From Cyathus striatus (Eukaryota; Basidiomycota; Agaricomycetes; Agaricales; Nidulariaceae), in assembly GCA_025738555.1 (NCBI GenBank), contig JAOVFP010000004.1:5952001-6016000 (forward strand): 64,000 nt of DNA. Reading direction: 5' to 3'. Positions 34,701-45,397 of this stretch are shown in pieces. A model generated the notes under the pieces. It worked only from the letters and a program-made list of their open reading frames with translations. It made no database searches and had not been told where the DNA came from. The position numbers were made by a program, and so were the translations under genes. Position 1 is the first letter of the stretch, and each line of letters starts with the position of its first letter.

Positions 34701-34869
34701 TATGCGCATCGTAGAGTCGTTCTGAGAGAGCTTAAATAACCGTCGAGCAACGTGAGATCCCTTAGGGTGAACGTTGAGCTATGTTAGATAGTCGAAGATA
34801 TTTGAAGGAGCTTACTATAAAACCATGTCCACCAGTGATAAGAATGACACGTTCCGAGTTAGAAGACAT
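31794..34869 (-). CDS. Sugar-nucleotide epimerase fused to two glycosyltransferase-like domains
   Basis: Two exons, 34869-34816 and 34760-31794, with a 55-nt intron, for 1006 aa. The first exon was added because the Rossmann motif TGGHGFIGSHVARRL is completed only after splicing. Residues 1-345 are an extended short-chain epimerase/dehydratase most like GDP-mannose 3,5-epimerase: SSACVYP at ~126-132 and catalytic YGCEK (Tyr163, Lys167). Residues ~365-590 look like a GT-A fold with AIDHDDEFLL and MGDDVKL. Residues ~620-890 are a GT2 domain: VDIVIPCYR, DxD-like FLDDDVVPDD, and GGGEDIDFC. Hydrophobic segments follow (LFLVGAMGLGFAFLTC; a C-terminal LALLIFLFYLCASLT). The unusually long single exon and fusion suggest one protein that makes and transfers a sugar, probably at a membrane. 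Separated by 1.1 kb from the divergent methyltransferase-GT8 gene. Confidence 0.85.
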
Positions 34870-35984
34870 AACGAGCTATTTCCCGATGCTTGTCTACAAT
34901 AAAACCATTTTAAACCAAAATCGTTCACAGACGTCATAAGCGGACTCAGCTGAGAATCGTGTTGCCCATTGACATGATAGAAAAGATCCCAATCAGAGTG
35001 TCCCATGGAAGGAGGATAAGCTAAGTTACCATATAGTAGAGACAATCTACTGCAAGGCATTCACCGTTAATATCGAAGCAACCTAGACGCTCTCAGTCAT
35101 CTTGAGAGCCAAGCTATGGAGTAGCAAAGATAAGGTGTGACCGTACTCGTGGTGCAGGACGCCGATCAGAATGCACCATAGAACAAAGTAATTTAGCAAT
35201 TACCCGTTAATGGGGATGTAAGCTAAATATGCAGAGTTATATTAAGCGCCTAGATGATTGTGCGGACGAACTTTCAGCGGTTCGGCCAATGAATGGAATC
35301 AACGGGCCCAGTTATGTTCACCCCTGTTCGAGCGGCGGCCCATTGGTGACGGGGTGGGTTAGGTACATTTCATTGTCACTGGTGCAAGCTAGTTACTGAA
35401 CATCGAAGTTAAGAGCGAGGGAGGAGCTTTCCCTCCAACGAATATTAGAAGTCACAACTGTTCGTCGTTAACGCCGATGTGAGCTAAACGCACACTGTTA
35501 TCTTTGGAGTATAGTTACTGGGTACAAAGATGGGAGAACTTTATTTTCCTTCGAAGAAGGTATTCAAGTCGTAGACTTGGAGAGGAGTAGCCCTTCGTTT
35601 CGATCCGAAACAGGTAAGTTAGCTTCGGTCTGTTTCGATCCTTGTCAGGCAGTGGCTGACTTACCCTGGCATCATGTTATTCAACTTCCAGCTCGTTTCA
35701 GGATTCTCATTTAGAAATTGAGAAGCCCCACTTTCCTGGTACAAAGGAGATTAGCAGGGATTAGATGCTACGCATCCCTCTTCCTCCTGCACCAGGCGCG
35801 TGATGTTTTCCTTTTATCTTTGCTGAGGTTTCACTAACCCCTTTATTCCTCCTATACCAGAGCTCGTTATCTCCCGGTTCGTTCATATTGTCGCCCACGT
35901 CGTTGTCCGTTGATTTTTTGGCTACCCACACAATCACTTTCCTGCAATTTAGAGTATACGTAAATTACCACAATTCCAAGCGTC
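34870..35984. other. Divergent intergenic region between two glycan genes
   Basis: 1.1 kb, no gene recognised. Probably holds both promoters. A pyrimidine-rich tract precedes the + gene (35780-35900). Short related blocks containing GATGTnAGCTAAA recur at about 35214 and 35477. Confidence 0.5.
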
Positions 35985-37784
35985 ATGTCTCTTCAATCCA
36001 ATCCTTCGCCTGGTCCCAGAATCATCGAGGAACGAGAACAAGTTGCTCCCAAAATCTGCAGCAACACAACCACACCCCTCTCCGCGGACCCCATCTCTCT
36101 CAATTCTTCGTCCTCTGGGACCCAGGACAAAGACGAAGTGATGCCTACTCTCCCTCGCAGCCCATCTTCATTCCCTACTACTGCATATCGCTACACAGAA
36201 ACCCAAGACTGGTTCAGCCACAACATCCCACACTGGAGCAACCTCCTCCCTCTCGTTACCGCCTCCAGCCCACGGGCACTAGAAATAGGGAGCTGGGAAG
36301 GCCGCTCAGCAGTATATCTCCTCACTTCTCTCTGTAAGGAAGAAGGTGGAATGATCTGCATAGATCACTTCGATTTGCTCACTACTGAAGCAGGCCAGGC
36401 GCGCAGAGAAAAGGTACAACATAACCTTGCGCTAACAGGTGGGAAGTATCGCATCATGGAGCAATTCAGTGTTCCAGCTCTGATGAGCCTCCTGCAAGAG
36501 GAGATGGGCAACTCCAACCCGGGATTCGACTGGATTTACATTGACGGCTCTCATGAAGCTGACGATACGTTCCTCGATGGCGAGTTGTGTTGGCGTCTAG
36601 CTCGAAAAGGAGCTATCGTAATCTTCGACGACTACCACTGGGATAACGAGCCAGAGGATAGTATCCACCATCCGAAGAAGGGTATAGACGCGTTTTTGGA
36701 GTTGCATAGGGGAGAGTATGACCGTTTGACAGCGAAAGAGCATTATCAAGTCGTGCTGAGGAAGACAACTGACATGCGAATTGGCTTTCTCGTTGCATCT
36801 TCGCAGCCAAATGCTGGCAAAGTCGACGATGTAAAAGAGGCGCTAGGGTACGGTACTAATGTTGCTCTGACTGTGGACTCGAAGTATGCGATGGCTGCTG
36901 CGGTCGTCATCCGCAGCGCAGTGGAGCATACACCGGGTAGGATCACGTTCTACGTCGTGGACTGTGGGTTATCGGCTGGCGATAAGGAGAAGCTGAAGTT
37001 GACCCTGCCGGAGGGAAGGACCAACACCACACTAAAGTTCCTCGATCTTCCCGACGGTGCACTTGCTACTGAATTAGGACCATCCTGGGCAAAGTTGGAT
37101 ATCCTCCATATTCTTCCCGTCGAGAGGTGCTTGTACCTCGACAGTGACATCTTGGTCTGCAAGAGCCTGAAAGAGCTCTGGGATACCGATCTCGAGGGCA
37201 ATCCTATAGGAGCTTGCGTAGACATCGGGCACCCCATGGGACATGCGGAAGTAGACCGTAGGCCATACTTCAACGCCGGCGTTATGCTCCTCGACCTAGC
37301 TCTCATCCGCAGAGACATATCGACCATGCCTGACGCCGCTAGGAGCATGCGCACATCCGCCTTTCGCGATCAAGACGTCTTAACCTGTCATTTTACAACT
37401 TGGAAAGCACTCAGCCTCACGTGGAATGCGCAAGGGTTAGGCACTTACGCGGTATACCCTAGCTCCGACAGAAAGTCCCTTAACCTTGACGAAATGCTCG
37501 ATCCTGCGATAGTCCACTTCACTGGCCCTGTCCACCCCTCGTTGGCGGAGATCTTGAATCCGTACGTTCAGCCTCCGACGGCTAAGCCCTGGGGCTATGC
37601 TGGCTCTCCCGGGCATCCATTTGAGAAAGCATGGTGGGATGTACTTGAGAAAACTGCGTGGAATGGTGCCAGTGAGAGTGATGAGTGGAAAAGAGGGCTT
37701 CATGAAGAGAAGCTGAAAGTGGTTGAGAGGGCGGAAAAGGAGTTGGATAAGAAGCTTCGTGAATTGGGCAAGTTGTGTTGTTAG
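35985..37784 (+). CDS. Class I methyltransferase fused to a GT8-family glycosyltransferase
   Basis: Single exon, 599 aa. Residues 1-60 are Ser/Pro-rich and probably disordered. Residues ~65-245 form a SAM-dependent methyltransferase of the Methyltransf_24 kind: ALEIGSWEGRSAVYLL (SAM-binding loop), ICIDHFD, and FDWIYIDGSHEADDTF followed by GAIVIFDDYHWD. Residues ~264-520 are a GT8 (glycogenin-like) domain: MRIGFLVAS, VDSKYAMAAAVVIRSA, DxD motif in CLYLDSDILVC (~384), PYFNAGVMLLDL, FRDQDVLT and VHFTGPVHP. The C-terminal ~70 residues are charged and helical. GT8 enzymes transfer sugars from UDP-sugars with retention. The fusion suggests coupled methylation and glycosylation. The divergent neighbour is also a glycan fusion gene. 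Degenerate copies of the GT8 part follow downstream. Confidence 0.85.
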   Translation: MSLQSNPSPGPRIIEEREQVAPKICSNTTTPLSADPISLNSSSSGTQDKDEVMPTLPRSPSSFPTTAYRYTETQDWFSHNIPHWSNLLPLVTASSPRALEIGSWEGRSAVYLLTSLCKEEGGMICIDHFDLLTTEAGQARREKVQHNLALTGGKYRIMEQFSVPALMSLLQEEMGNSNPGFDWIYIDGSHEADDTFLDGELCWRLARKGAIVIFDDYHWDNEPEDSIHHPKKGIDAFLELHRGEYDRLTAKEHYQVVLRKTTDMRIGFLVASSQPNAGKVDDVKEALGYGTNVALTVDSKYAMAAAVVIRSAVEHTPGRITFYVVDCGLSAGDKEKLKLTLPEGRTNTTLKFLDLPDGALATELGPSWAKLDILHILPVERCLYLDSDILVCKSLKELWDTDLEGNPIGACVDIGHPMGHAEVDRRPYFNAGVMLLDLALIRRDISTMPDAARSMRTSAFRDQDVLTCHFTTWKALSLTWNAQGLGTYAVYPSSDRKSLNLDEMLDPAIVHFTGPVHPSLAEILNPYVQPPTAKPWGYAGSPGHPFEKAWWDVLEKTAWNGASESDEWKRGLHEEKLKVVERAEKELDKKLRELGKLCC

Positions 37785-37942
37785 GTTTTTGTATGTAGAA
37801 GTTTAGGCTACATGAAGTTTGAGCAAACTACGCCGGGCTCTTCGTGAGGCAACGTTGAGGCTCATAGAGGAGGTTAAGGGTTGGGGATTTTGGTGAGAGC
37901 ACAAAGTTCCAGGTGAGCGTGATTGCGATGTGAAAGGTACAC

Positions 37943-38650
37943 GATCATAAACCACATTTCAACGCCGGTGTGCTCCGCAACTTGGCGCTTATTCGTCAAG
38001 GGATATCGATGATCCGAGTGACAGCTAGAAGATGCATCCAAGTTCTCTGCAATGTTGAACTCCTAGAATGCAGATTCTGTATGTTGACAGCGTCCTCGCT
38101 TGCAAGAGCTACAGAGATCAATGACATCCTGTTCCGGAGGAAAACCATAGGAGCATGCGCTGACATTGGCCATACGCCTGCAATACTGAGTTCCTAGGAT
38201 GCGGATGCTGTACCTTGATTTGACCACGACAGTGTGCTCGCTCGCAAGAGCCGAGGGCAGCCCCAGCCTAGGAGCATGCGCTGATCGTCACTGGACGTTG
38301 TCCATACGCTGTAGAACTGTTCAAACTATCATTTCCGAACCTGGAATCAATCAGTCTCGCAAAGAGTGCGTAGGGATTAGAAACGCACTCGTAGACTCTA
38401 ACAATGACAGTGTCTATTGTCAATAAAGATCCAGTATCGGTAGATTGACCTTGTCACGAAACCTAAGGTACGCTAAGTCGCATGGACACCCTTTCGCCTT
38501 TCGAGAGGCGGTGGCGTGATGTACTTGAGGGGTCCGCATGGGAAGGGTTGGCAGAGCGATAGGTGAAAGGAGCATAGTCTGAGAAAGCGAAGCAGAAGGT
38601 GGTTAGGGAGGTGGTAGAAGAACAGGATGAGAAACTGTATTCGCTGGGTC
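37943..38650 (+). pseudogene. Decayed partial copies of the upstream GT8 domain
   Basis: Four patches can be matched to the GT8 gene. About 37950-38035 resembles the PYFNAGVM...LALIRRDIST block. About 38045-38180 resembles the CLYLDSDILVCKSLKEL...IGACVDIGHP block. About 38185-38295 is a second copy of that same block. About 38495-38645 resembles the PFEKAWWDVLEKTAW...EEKLKVV C-terminal block. The order is scrambled and frames are broken, so these are remnants of more than one tandem duplication. Confidence 0.7.
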
Positions 38651-39365
38651 AAAGATTCACGCGCATGACTAGCAACAAAGTCAGGATGAAGATAAAAGAA
38701 ATTCACGTAGTGTCGGGTACGCACCGCGTTCAGAATGACGACACTCGATCTAATCATATCGCGATCAAACACAAGCCAAAAAGTGAACGTGACTTCCTAT
38801 AACTTGTCTGTACACTACAATCCTAAACGAGGTGTCGGCTGCAGATCTAGTGGTTCTCATGCAGATGCTGCACCAATGAAACACGCAGGGCGAGCGTAAC
38901 CGGTTCTTCAACAACAGTGGTAGCCTGTCGCGTACTGGCCATCGATCTAATGCTCGTTCGTCACTGGATATCTACGATCCTAGGAACAGCGGAAGGACAT
39001 GATCGTCGAAGGTCCACAGCGAAAATGTGCTGAACCAGCATTCCACAGCCTGCATGCAAACCGCTCAGTTTCAGGAGAAGCACAGAAGCATCGCGAACGT
39101 ACGTTATAGGCCTTAATACTAGAGCGCCCCTCGCTCTATATGAAATGCGCTGGCTGCACCCACGTACTCTATCCCTCTTTCGCTGGGGTCTCCGGCATGT
39201 TGGTGTACCTCCTCTTGAAACGCTGCCAGCGAACGATGGTGGTAAGAGCTCCCGGAGCGGCGAAATAGAAGACTAGCTTGTTGAACTCGAAGATTGTAAG
39301 TTATGCGTTGGGGATGATGTATTCGCTGCTGACCTGTACGGAAACCACGCCAGGTCAAGTATGCA

Positions 39366-40300
39366 GTGAAAGTGTATGTGAGTTACGTACAGAGCACTTG
39401 TCAACGACAAACTTGGGACACATTGCACGAGAAACTACAGTTAGGAATTCGACTTGATTTAGACTTCGTACGGGGTAGACAATGTACCTCGATAACGACG
39501 TCCTTGCTTGTAGAACCTTGTAGAATGCAGATTCAGAGGAGGGCTGGTAAGAGTGTGTTAAGACTGAAGTGTAGTTCGGATGAGCAGGGCACCTACTGGG
39601 ACGCAAAGAAGTTGAGCATACAACGCGTTGCAACGCTGGCGTAATGCTCCTAGACTTCCCCTCATTGATAAATCTCTATCATCTACAGAGTACATAATTC
39701 AGCGACTATGACGCTCTGAACCAGCCTGGGATCAATTAAGTCTTATGTCGAACATATATAGATAGGGGACGTACACACTATCGAATGATCCTCAACGACG
39801 ACGAACATTCCCTTAATCTTGCAAACTTCTTTGCTCACTTCGGCGCCTGGGCAGACAATGTGTATCTTGATAACAACGTCCTTGATCGAAAGGTGTCGAG
39901 AAGATAGCAGAACTTGATAAGACAATAAGTTCTAGGATAGCCTTGAAAGCCTTCATTGTTGTCACTTCAAGTGAAGTAACTCGACAACATCCTCGTTTGT
40001 AAGAACCGCAGCCCTGCTCAGGACGTGCGCTGGCGTTGACCTTCCCAAGTAGCACAACTGAAGGCGTGTTTCAACTTGTATAGAACCACAGCTCGTATTG
40101 GTCAGATATTTTCACCTCGTCAAAAATGTCTTTGGTCGTAGGTTCTGGCTGTGGAATACGCATTTCAAAGAGGGAGTGTGGGTTGAAACGTTGAAACTTG
40201 AGCTTGACTTGAAAGCTGGCGCGTTGACGCGACTCACATCAACCGTTTACTTCAGCGCGAGACCTTTGAGTCTAACAGATGTAAATACACAACAACATCA
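39366..40300 (+). pseudogene. Further decayed GT8 fragments
   Basis: Short DxD-motif-like echoes occur at about 39481 (TACCTCGATAACGACGTC), 39858 (TATCTTGATAACAACGTC) and 39978 (CTCGACAACATCCTCG), each followed by a GTTTGTAAGA- or GCTTGTAGA-like CK(S/N) echo. An NAGVMLLDF-like block is at about 39625-39665. They appear in the same strand as the intact gene, with no open frame. More ancient than the fragments at 37943-38650. Confidence 0.5.
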
Positions 40301-40718
40301 GGGTCCAGCGTCGATCTAAAACACTTCAACACACACCGGCTCCTGGTTAGGCTGCGCTTCTGCTCAACGTCTGCTTAGATAGTAAATACAAGCATTACAA
40401 CCAACCAACAAGAAAGTAAGAAGGTAAAATTTGGAGACATCTCGCATCTCGCGTAGTGGTTGAATAAGTACAGTACATACTACATGGTTGGTACATGGTA
40501 CAGCGCAAGTATAGCGTCCCGGGAGCCACGAGCGCACATGAAGTCCAGAAACAGAAACATATAATGCTACAACAAGAAGGGTTAACAACAAAACAACAAA
40601 TTTATCACAATGAGTATCGAGAATAAAAGTTAGAGGTGAGCTTGGCGATTGAAAGTTTGAAGTCACACAATCCTAGTAGTTCAACGACCTGAGCGCTTGT
40701 ATGAGCAACATCGAGAAG

Positions 40719-42078
40719 TTATGTAGGTAAAAACATCTGTTGCAAGGATGCGTCTCCAAATGAAGTTATACGCCTCTTCGGCTTCCTATGCACCTGTCGC
40801 TTTATATTATGAGCCCCAATAAGATGATCCGAATATCGTGCGGGGTCAGTGAACGTTTTGCCGCAATCTGGTTGATCACAATGATGCAGAGGAAGACCAG
40901 CCTCAGGGCTATAAATTTCATTAGTAACAAAATATATCTAAGTAATAGGCAAACCTACTGTTTCCTGCTTATATGAGCTTTTAAGCTTACTTTCTGTAGA
41001 ATTTGAAGGTATGTCAATCAAAAGAACATTGAAACCAGAAAGTAAGCATACCTGTGTATATAATTTATCGTGGCAGTATGTACATTTAAAACGCCTATCA
41101 AAGTTTAGAGTTGAACCAAAGTAATAATGTTTTATACTTATGCTCACTTAATGCCCAAATGTGTTTCTGTTACGTGACGGTAGATGGATGAGCGGGGCCG
41201 GCCGGTCCCATGGCCAGCTTCGTAACCACACGGTTTTCCTGTGCCAATACCCCATTGACAGATATACAGCTTTCTTCCGGCATCTGTTGTAGTGACTTCA
41301 ACGAAGGGCATGCAGATATTAGGGTCAACTTCTGCCACTGCGATGGCATTTGTCTCTGGAATAAAGTCAAGTGTAAACTGAGGTATTTCCGAGGGTGTGG
41401 CGCTGTGACTTATGTGGCGGCGTCCTTGTTCTTGATTCATTGTTGGTTGTTCTTCTTCCAAGCGATTGTGGGTACTGTACACATAGAAGAAAAATCAGAC
41501 AATCTTAGAACAATCAGAAAGTAGATGCTCACTTCGAGGATTCCGCAGCTGAGTCGCTAAAGGAGACCAGCGCACAGTAAATAAGAATGTAAATAAACAT
41601 AATATCAAGTCATTTAATACCTTGCCGTTAACGAGCCCAATCTCGAAGTGATAGCTTCAACCCTAGCATTATGTTGTTCCGGATGATCTCTCGCGGTGGA
41701 ACTTGTAGCAAGCGTTGATCTGAGAATCGAACTTATAGGAAGCAAAGGAAGAGGAGGACGAGTCCAACGGGAATGGTATACCCTGTTATCATTGTTTCTA
41801 AAGGTAACTGATTCCTTATCAACACGAGTTGCAGACAGATAATCTTTAGTATTCAAGCCAGATGCTTCCCCCAACGTACCAATGGACGGCCGCCCGACCA
41901 TCAGCGAACGTAGGGGTTCTTGAATTTCAGACCCTAACAATGATCGTGGATTTTTTATTTCAGAATACGATGGTAGTAAGCGGATCGATGGGAGTTGGGG
42001 ACTGTTAATGGGAGACGTCAGTTCCACTGTACTACGCCACATCCGGTACCAATCAAGAGGCAAGTGCAACTTACCCAT
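40719..42078 (-). CDS. C2H2 zinc-finger protein, paralogue 1
   Basis: Six exons (minus): 42078-41621, 41556-41533, 41474-41148, 41094-41052, 40995-40959 region ending at 40993 by acceptor, and 40908-40719. The fifth exon is 40993-40959 (35 nt). Phases close, giving 358 aa. The first ~270 residues are low-complexity and basic. Then comes a cysteine/histidine module YICQWGIGTGKPCGYE with RHVTETHLGI. After it are two C2H2 fingers: CTYCHDKLYTQ...HISRKH (split over exons 4-6, 13-residue spacing) and CDQPDCGKTFTDPARYSDH...H. Probably a nuclear DNA-binding protein. Paralogues 2 and 3 lie upstream on the same strand with the same exon pattern. Confidence 0.75.
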
Positions 42079-42946
42079 GGCCGATACTCTTCTTAAAACT
42101 TCTAGCCTGACCTATAGGTGTAACTCGTCGCGTTAATTTGAGTGTGCGAATCATGATGGGGGTAAGAAGAAGAGTGCTAAAGCGTGGAAAATGTAAGATG
42201 GCGTGAATAAGTACTAAGTAGTAAACATAGGCTGTGTACTTGGTGGCGCCCACTCAACCAAAACAAAATGGAAAGATACAGCAACATGGAAATCTCCGCA
42301 GTAGCATACAGTAAAGTCGATAGGATAGCAGTTTAAGTTCTGTCTATTTGATGTACATATGCTAGTACGTGGAAATATGCAAGCTAATAGGAATATGACG
42401 GCGCCGCTGCGCCCTTTACAGCTCAGGAATCCTACAGTTACACGTACTGACGATAATAATGATGAGCGTATAATAAGCTTTCGGGGATGTCCGCAAAGCG
42501 TCTGCTATATGTGGCGTGGTGCTCTGTACTAGCATTTCAAACCCCAGTTGGGAGAAGGGTCGATTGGAAATACATGGAATTTTACAACATATTTCAAGAC
42601 CAGAAGAGAACTGCGGTATGGAGTAAAATGAAAATATGTAGTAGTCAAACGCAACGTGTAGAAATATGGGCGTTAGGTATATATTTCATCGAATCAGGAA
42701 ACATGATTTGCGTTTGCAACAAGAGTTACACTAATAGGATATATACATAAAGGTGCACTAAAAGCACTCGACATGAGATAATTATGGGGTATACATAACG
42801 TCCGAGTGCAGAACATGATGAGTTCAGAAGACATGAAAAATGCTGAAACATGTAGCACGAGCACATGGTAATATGAAATGAACAGATAGAACAAAACAAA
42901 TAATGTGAACAGACAGTGTATGAATGAAGTCTTGGAAATTTTATCG
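42079..42946. other. Spacer between zinc-finger genes 1 and 2
   Basis: No gene recognised; contains the presumptive promoter of the minus-strand gene starting at 42078. Confidence 0.45.
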
Positions 42947-44313
42947 TTAGACGAGCTTTGGCTTTTCTTTTCTTGCTTGTGCCTTAATCCCATGGAATTT
43001 GCTACGGTGTTTGGAAAGTCTTGCCGGGTCGTTAAATCGCTTGGTACAGTGATCGCAGCCCAGTGGCATTTCGAAAGTACTACAAAGTTTCGTTAGCTAT
43101 GACAGTTTAACATTAATCAAGCAGTACTTACTGCAGTTTCCATTCATGTACGTCACGGGTCGTTTTCTGAAGTCATAATACATCAGTGATACGGTGCAAG
43201 GCCTAATAGGTAATACTAACCTGCGCAAAGGACTTTTCGCAGTATCTACACGCATGCGGGCTGTAAGATGGATTAATGAGTACAGTTACATGATGATAAA
43301 CCACAAAGCTGTGTACTAACCGGAGGCCCAGATGCTTATGTTCTATGTGGCGCTGTACTAGTGCATTCTTGAGATTATAGTACTGACAGGTGCGACCCTC
43401 TCCCATGTCCCAACGACATACTAGAACCGGTTTTCCGAACTCAGTCATACTCATGTCTGCATACTTCAACCATTCAGGATTCAGAACCGCTTCGATATCA
43501 TAGCCAGCTTTCGAAACTGTTCCAGAGGCAGCTTGACATTTTTTTACTACAGGAAGACTGAATGAAAAGTATTAGAAAACGGAAAATATAACCAGTTGAT
43601 ATTCACCTTTTATTGGATTGACTCGTAGTTGATGTATCAACTTTCAATGCAGGACTAAAGTAGTAGAAGAATGAGAAGAGCGCTGAAAGGCATGTTAGTG
43701 TTTATCTTACAGGCTTAGACGTTCTGTTTGAGGTCGCAATTGTATATGTCCGATGTCGTGAGGGATGTCCTGTCTCAGGGCACGTTCATACAGTATTGGG
43801 TTGAGCTTATAAGAATGTGTGTGGTTATACAACAGGTGCGTTGCTTCTGGTTGATGAAATACCGACAGAGAATGAGTTGCACTTGGCGCACTGGATATGA
43901 AGATGTCAGTAAGCTCATAGACGCAGTCAATGAGTATTGTACCTCGAGACTGAAGTAAGAAACTCCTGAAAAGAAGGCAGGGAAACGGTTGATCGAGTAA
44001 CTTTTAAACAGCGACTGTTGTGGAAGCAGTCAGCACTCAATCAGAATGAATATCTACGCATTGCTCAACATACTCTTCAGTAGAGAAACAGCTGTCTCTG
44101 TCACTTGTATCTGGATATACAGAGTAAGAAAGGTAAAGAATACCGAACGATGTTCAACCAACCAGATCCGCATGTCGAATGGCTGTAAAGAGTCAGTGTA
44201 TGCAGGATTTTGAGCAGTGATACTACTTACTTCACTGGATAACCTCCCCTACGCGCTAATGACAACCTCCGGTTCTGTGGGGACGTATACGCTGTAGTGT
44301 TGAAACGAGGCAT
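42947..44313 (-). CDS. C2H2 zinc-finger protein, paralogue 2
   Basis: Nine exons proposed (minus): 44313-44231, 44182-44144, 44097-44058, 43949-43711, 43654-43607, 43557-43321, 43260-43221, 43166-43132, 43079-42947, with consistent phase, for 297 aa. The last four exons are firm by comparison with paralogues 1 and 3. The first three are supported only by splice signals and phase. Module VCRWDMGEGRTCQYY with RHIEHKHLGL is followed by finger 1, CRYC-x12-H-x4-H, which is assembled from three exons (CRYCEKSFAQ, KTTRDVHEWKL, H). Finger 2 is CDHCTKRFNDPARLSKHRSKFH, with a basic tail ending KPKLV. Likely a DNA-binding regulator; target unknown. Confidence 0.65.
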
Positions 44314-45397
44314 ATGAGGCGATTCGAAGGAATTGTGGTTGTAATCTGATGAGCACCTGAGAAACTTCTCGCTGATGATATACGCATACGCCAGGGCGAG
44401 AGAACAAAAGCAGAATAAAGACAAAAAAGATAAGCGATGGCAAAGATATCTCCGCTAATCAATGCAGATGAATCTTTGTGGGCTCAATTTCCCAAGCGCG
44501 CGTAGCGCACCTTGTCTGCTCATTTGGTTCGATTTGTGTTATGGTTTAGAATGGAAACATCTTAGTGTACGTATGGAACGGGAGCGGCCCAGACAAAAAT
44601 GGGGATGAAAAGCCAAGCCCCACAAAATATGTTCGCATGTATGTATTCTAGCCTACGATTCTGAAGTCATGCCCCGCCTCTAATACCGAGCTGGCCTTTT
44701 GCATATCTATTTCCACGGTATTGAACATGACACACCTACATATCACTACTTTGGGATCTTGAAAGCGATCGGGTTATGACTCTAGAAACACTGAAGGAAG
44801 CTTCGAAATTTCGACCATTGTCTACGCGCCCACGAACTAACAAACTTCCATTTGGCGCCTTGCTCCGTAAACCGCGTACTAAAAGTCTCCTTCTTCCATA
44901 AAAAACAGGGTTCCAGTCATGGAGACAATCACTCTTACCTGAATACACACATATATCAATGATCGAAACAAGATTCGTTTCAGTTACAGTGGGGTTGATT
45001 TCGTTTTCAGTCTTGATTGAAAGTCAACAGTTGCCTAACTAATGTTCTAAATATAGTCGATCTCTCCTCCATCTGTGACCTTTTTCACACAAAGAGCACC
45101 CCATTTTTCTAGCATAGCATTCGATTCGTTGATTGTGCGCATACATATCGCAAGTGGGCCCAAAGAAAGAACGAATGTGTACTAACCAACAATCTCTTTG
45201 ACAGGTCTGCACGATTCATTTTCAATATCTAACACTTATATTCTGGTGCATGTAAAGCATCCGACATGCGGGGTTACAGTGAACAAGACAAAAATTTGTG
45301 TACATGAGTTCAAATCGTGAACAATAGGAACAAGCACTACATGAGACCACCAAAACGTAGGCAACTTCATTACAAAGCCAGATCGTTGAAATCGTAG
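44314..45397. other. Spacer between zinc-finger genes 2 and 3
   Basis: Nothing recognised apart from presumptive promoter sequence; open frames here are short and lack motifs. Confidence 0.4.
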
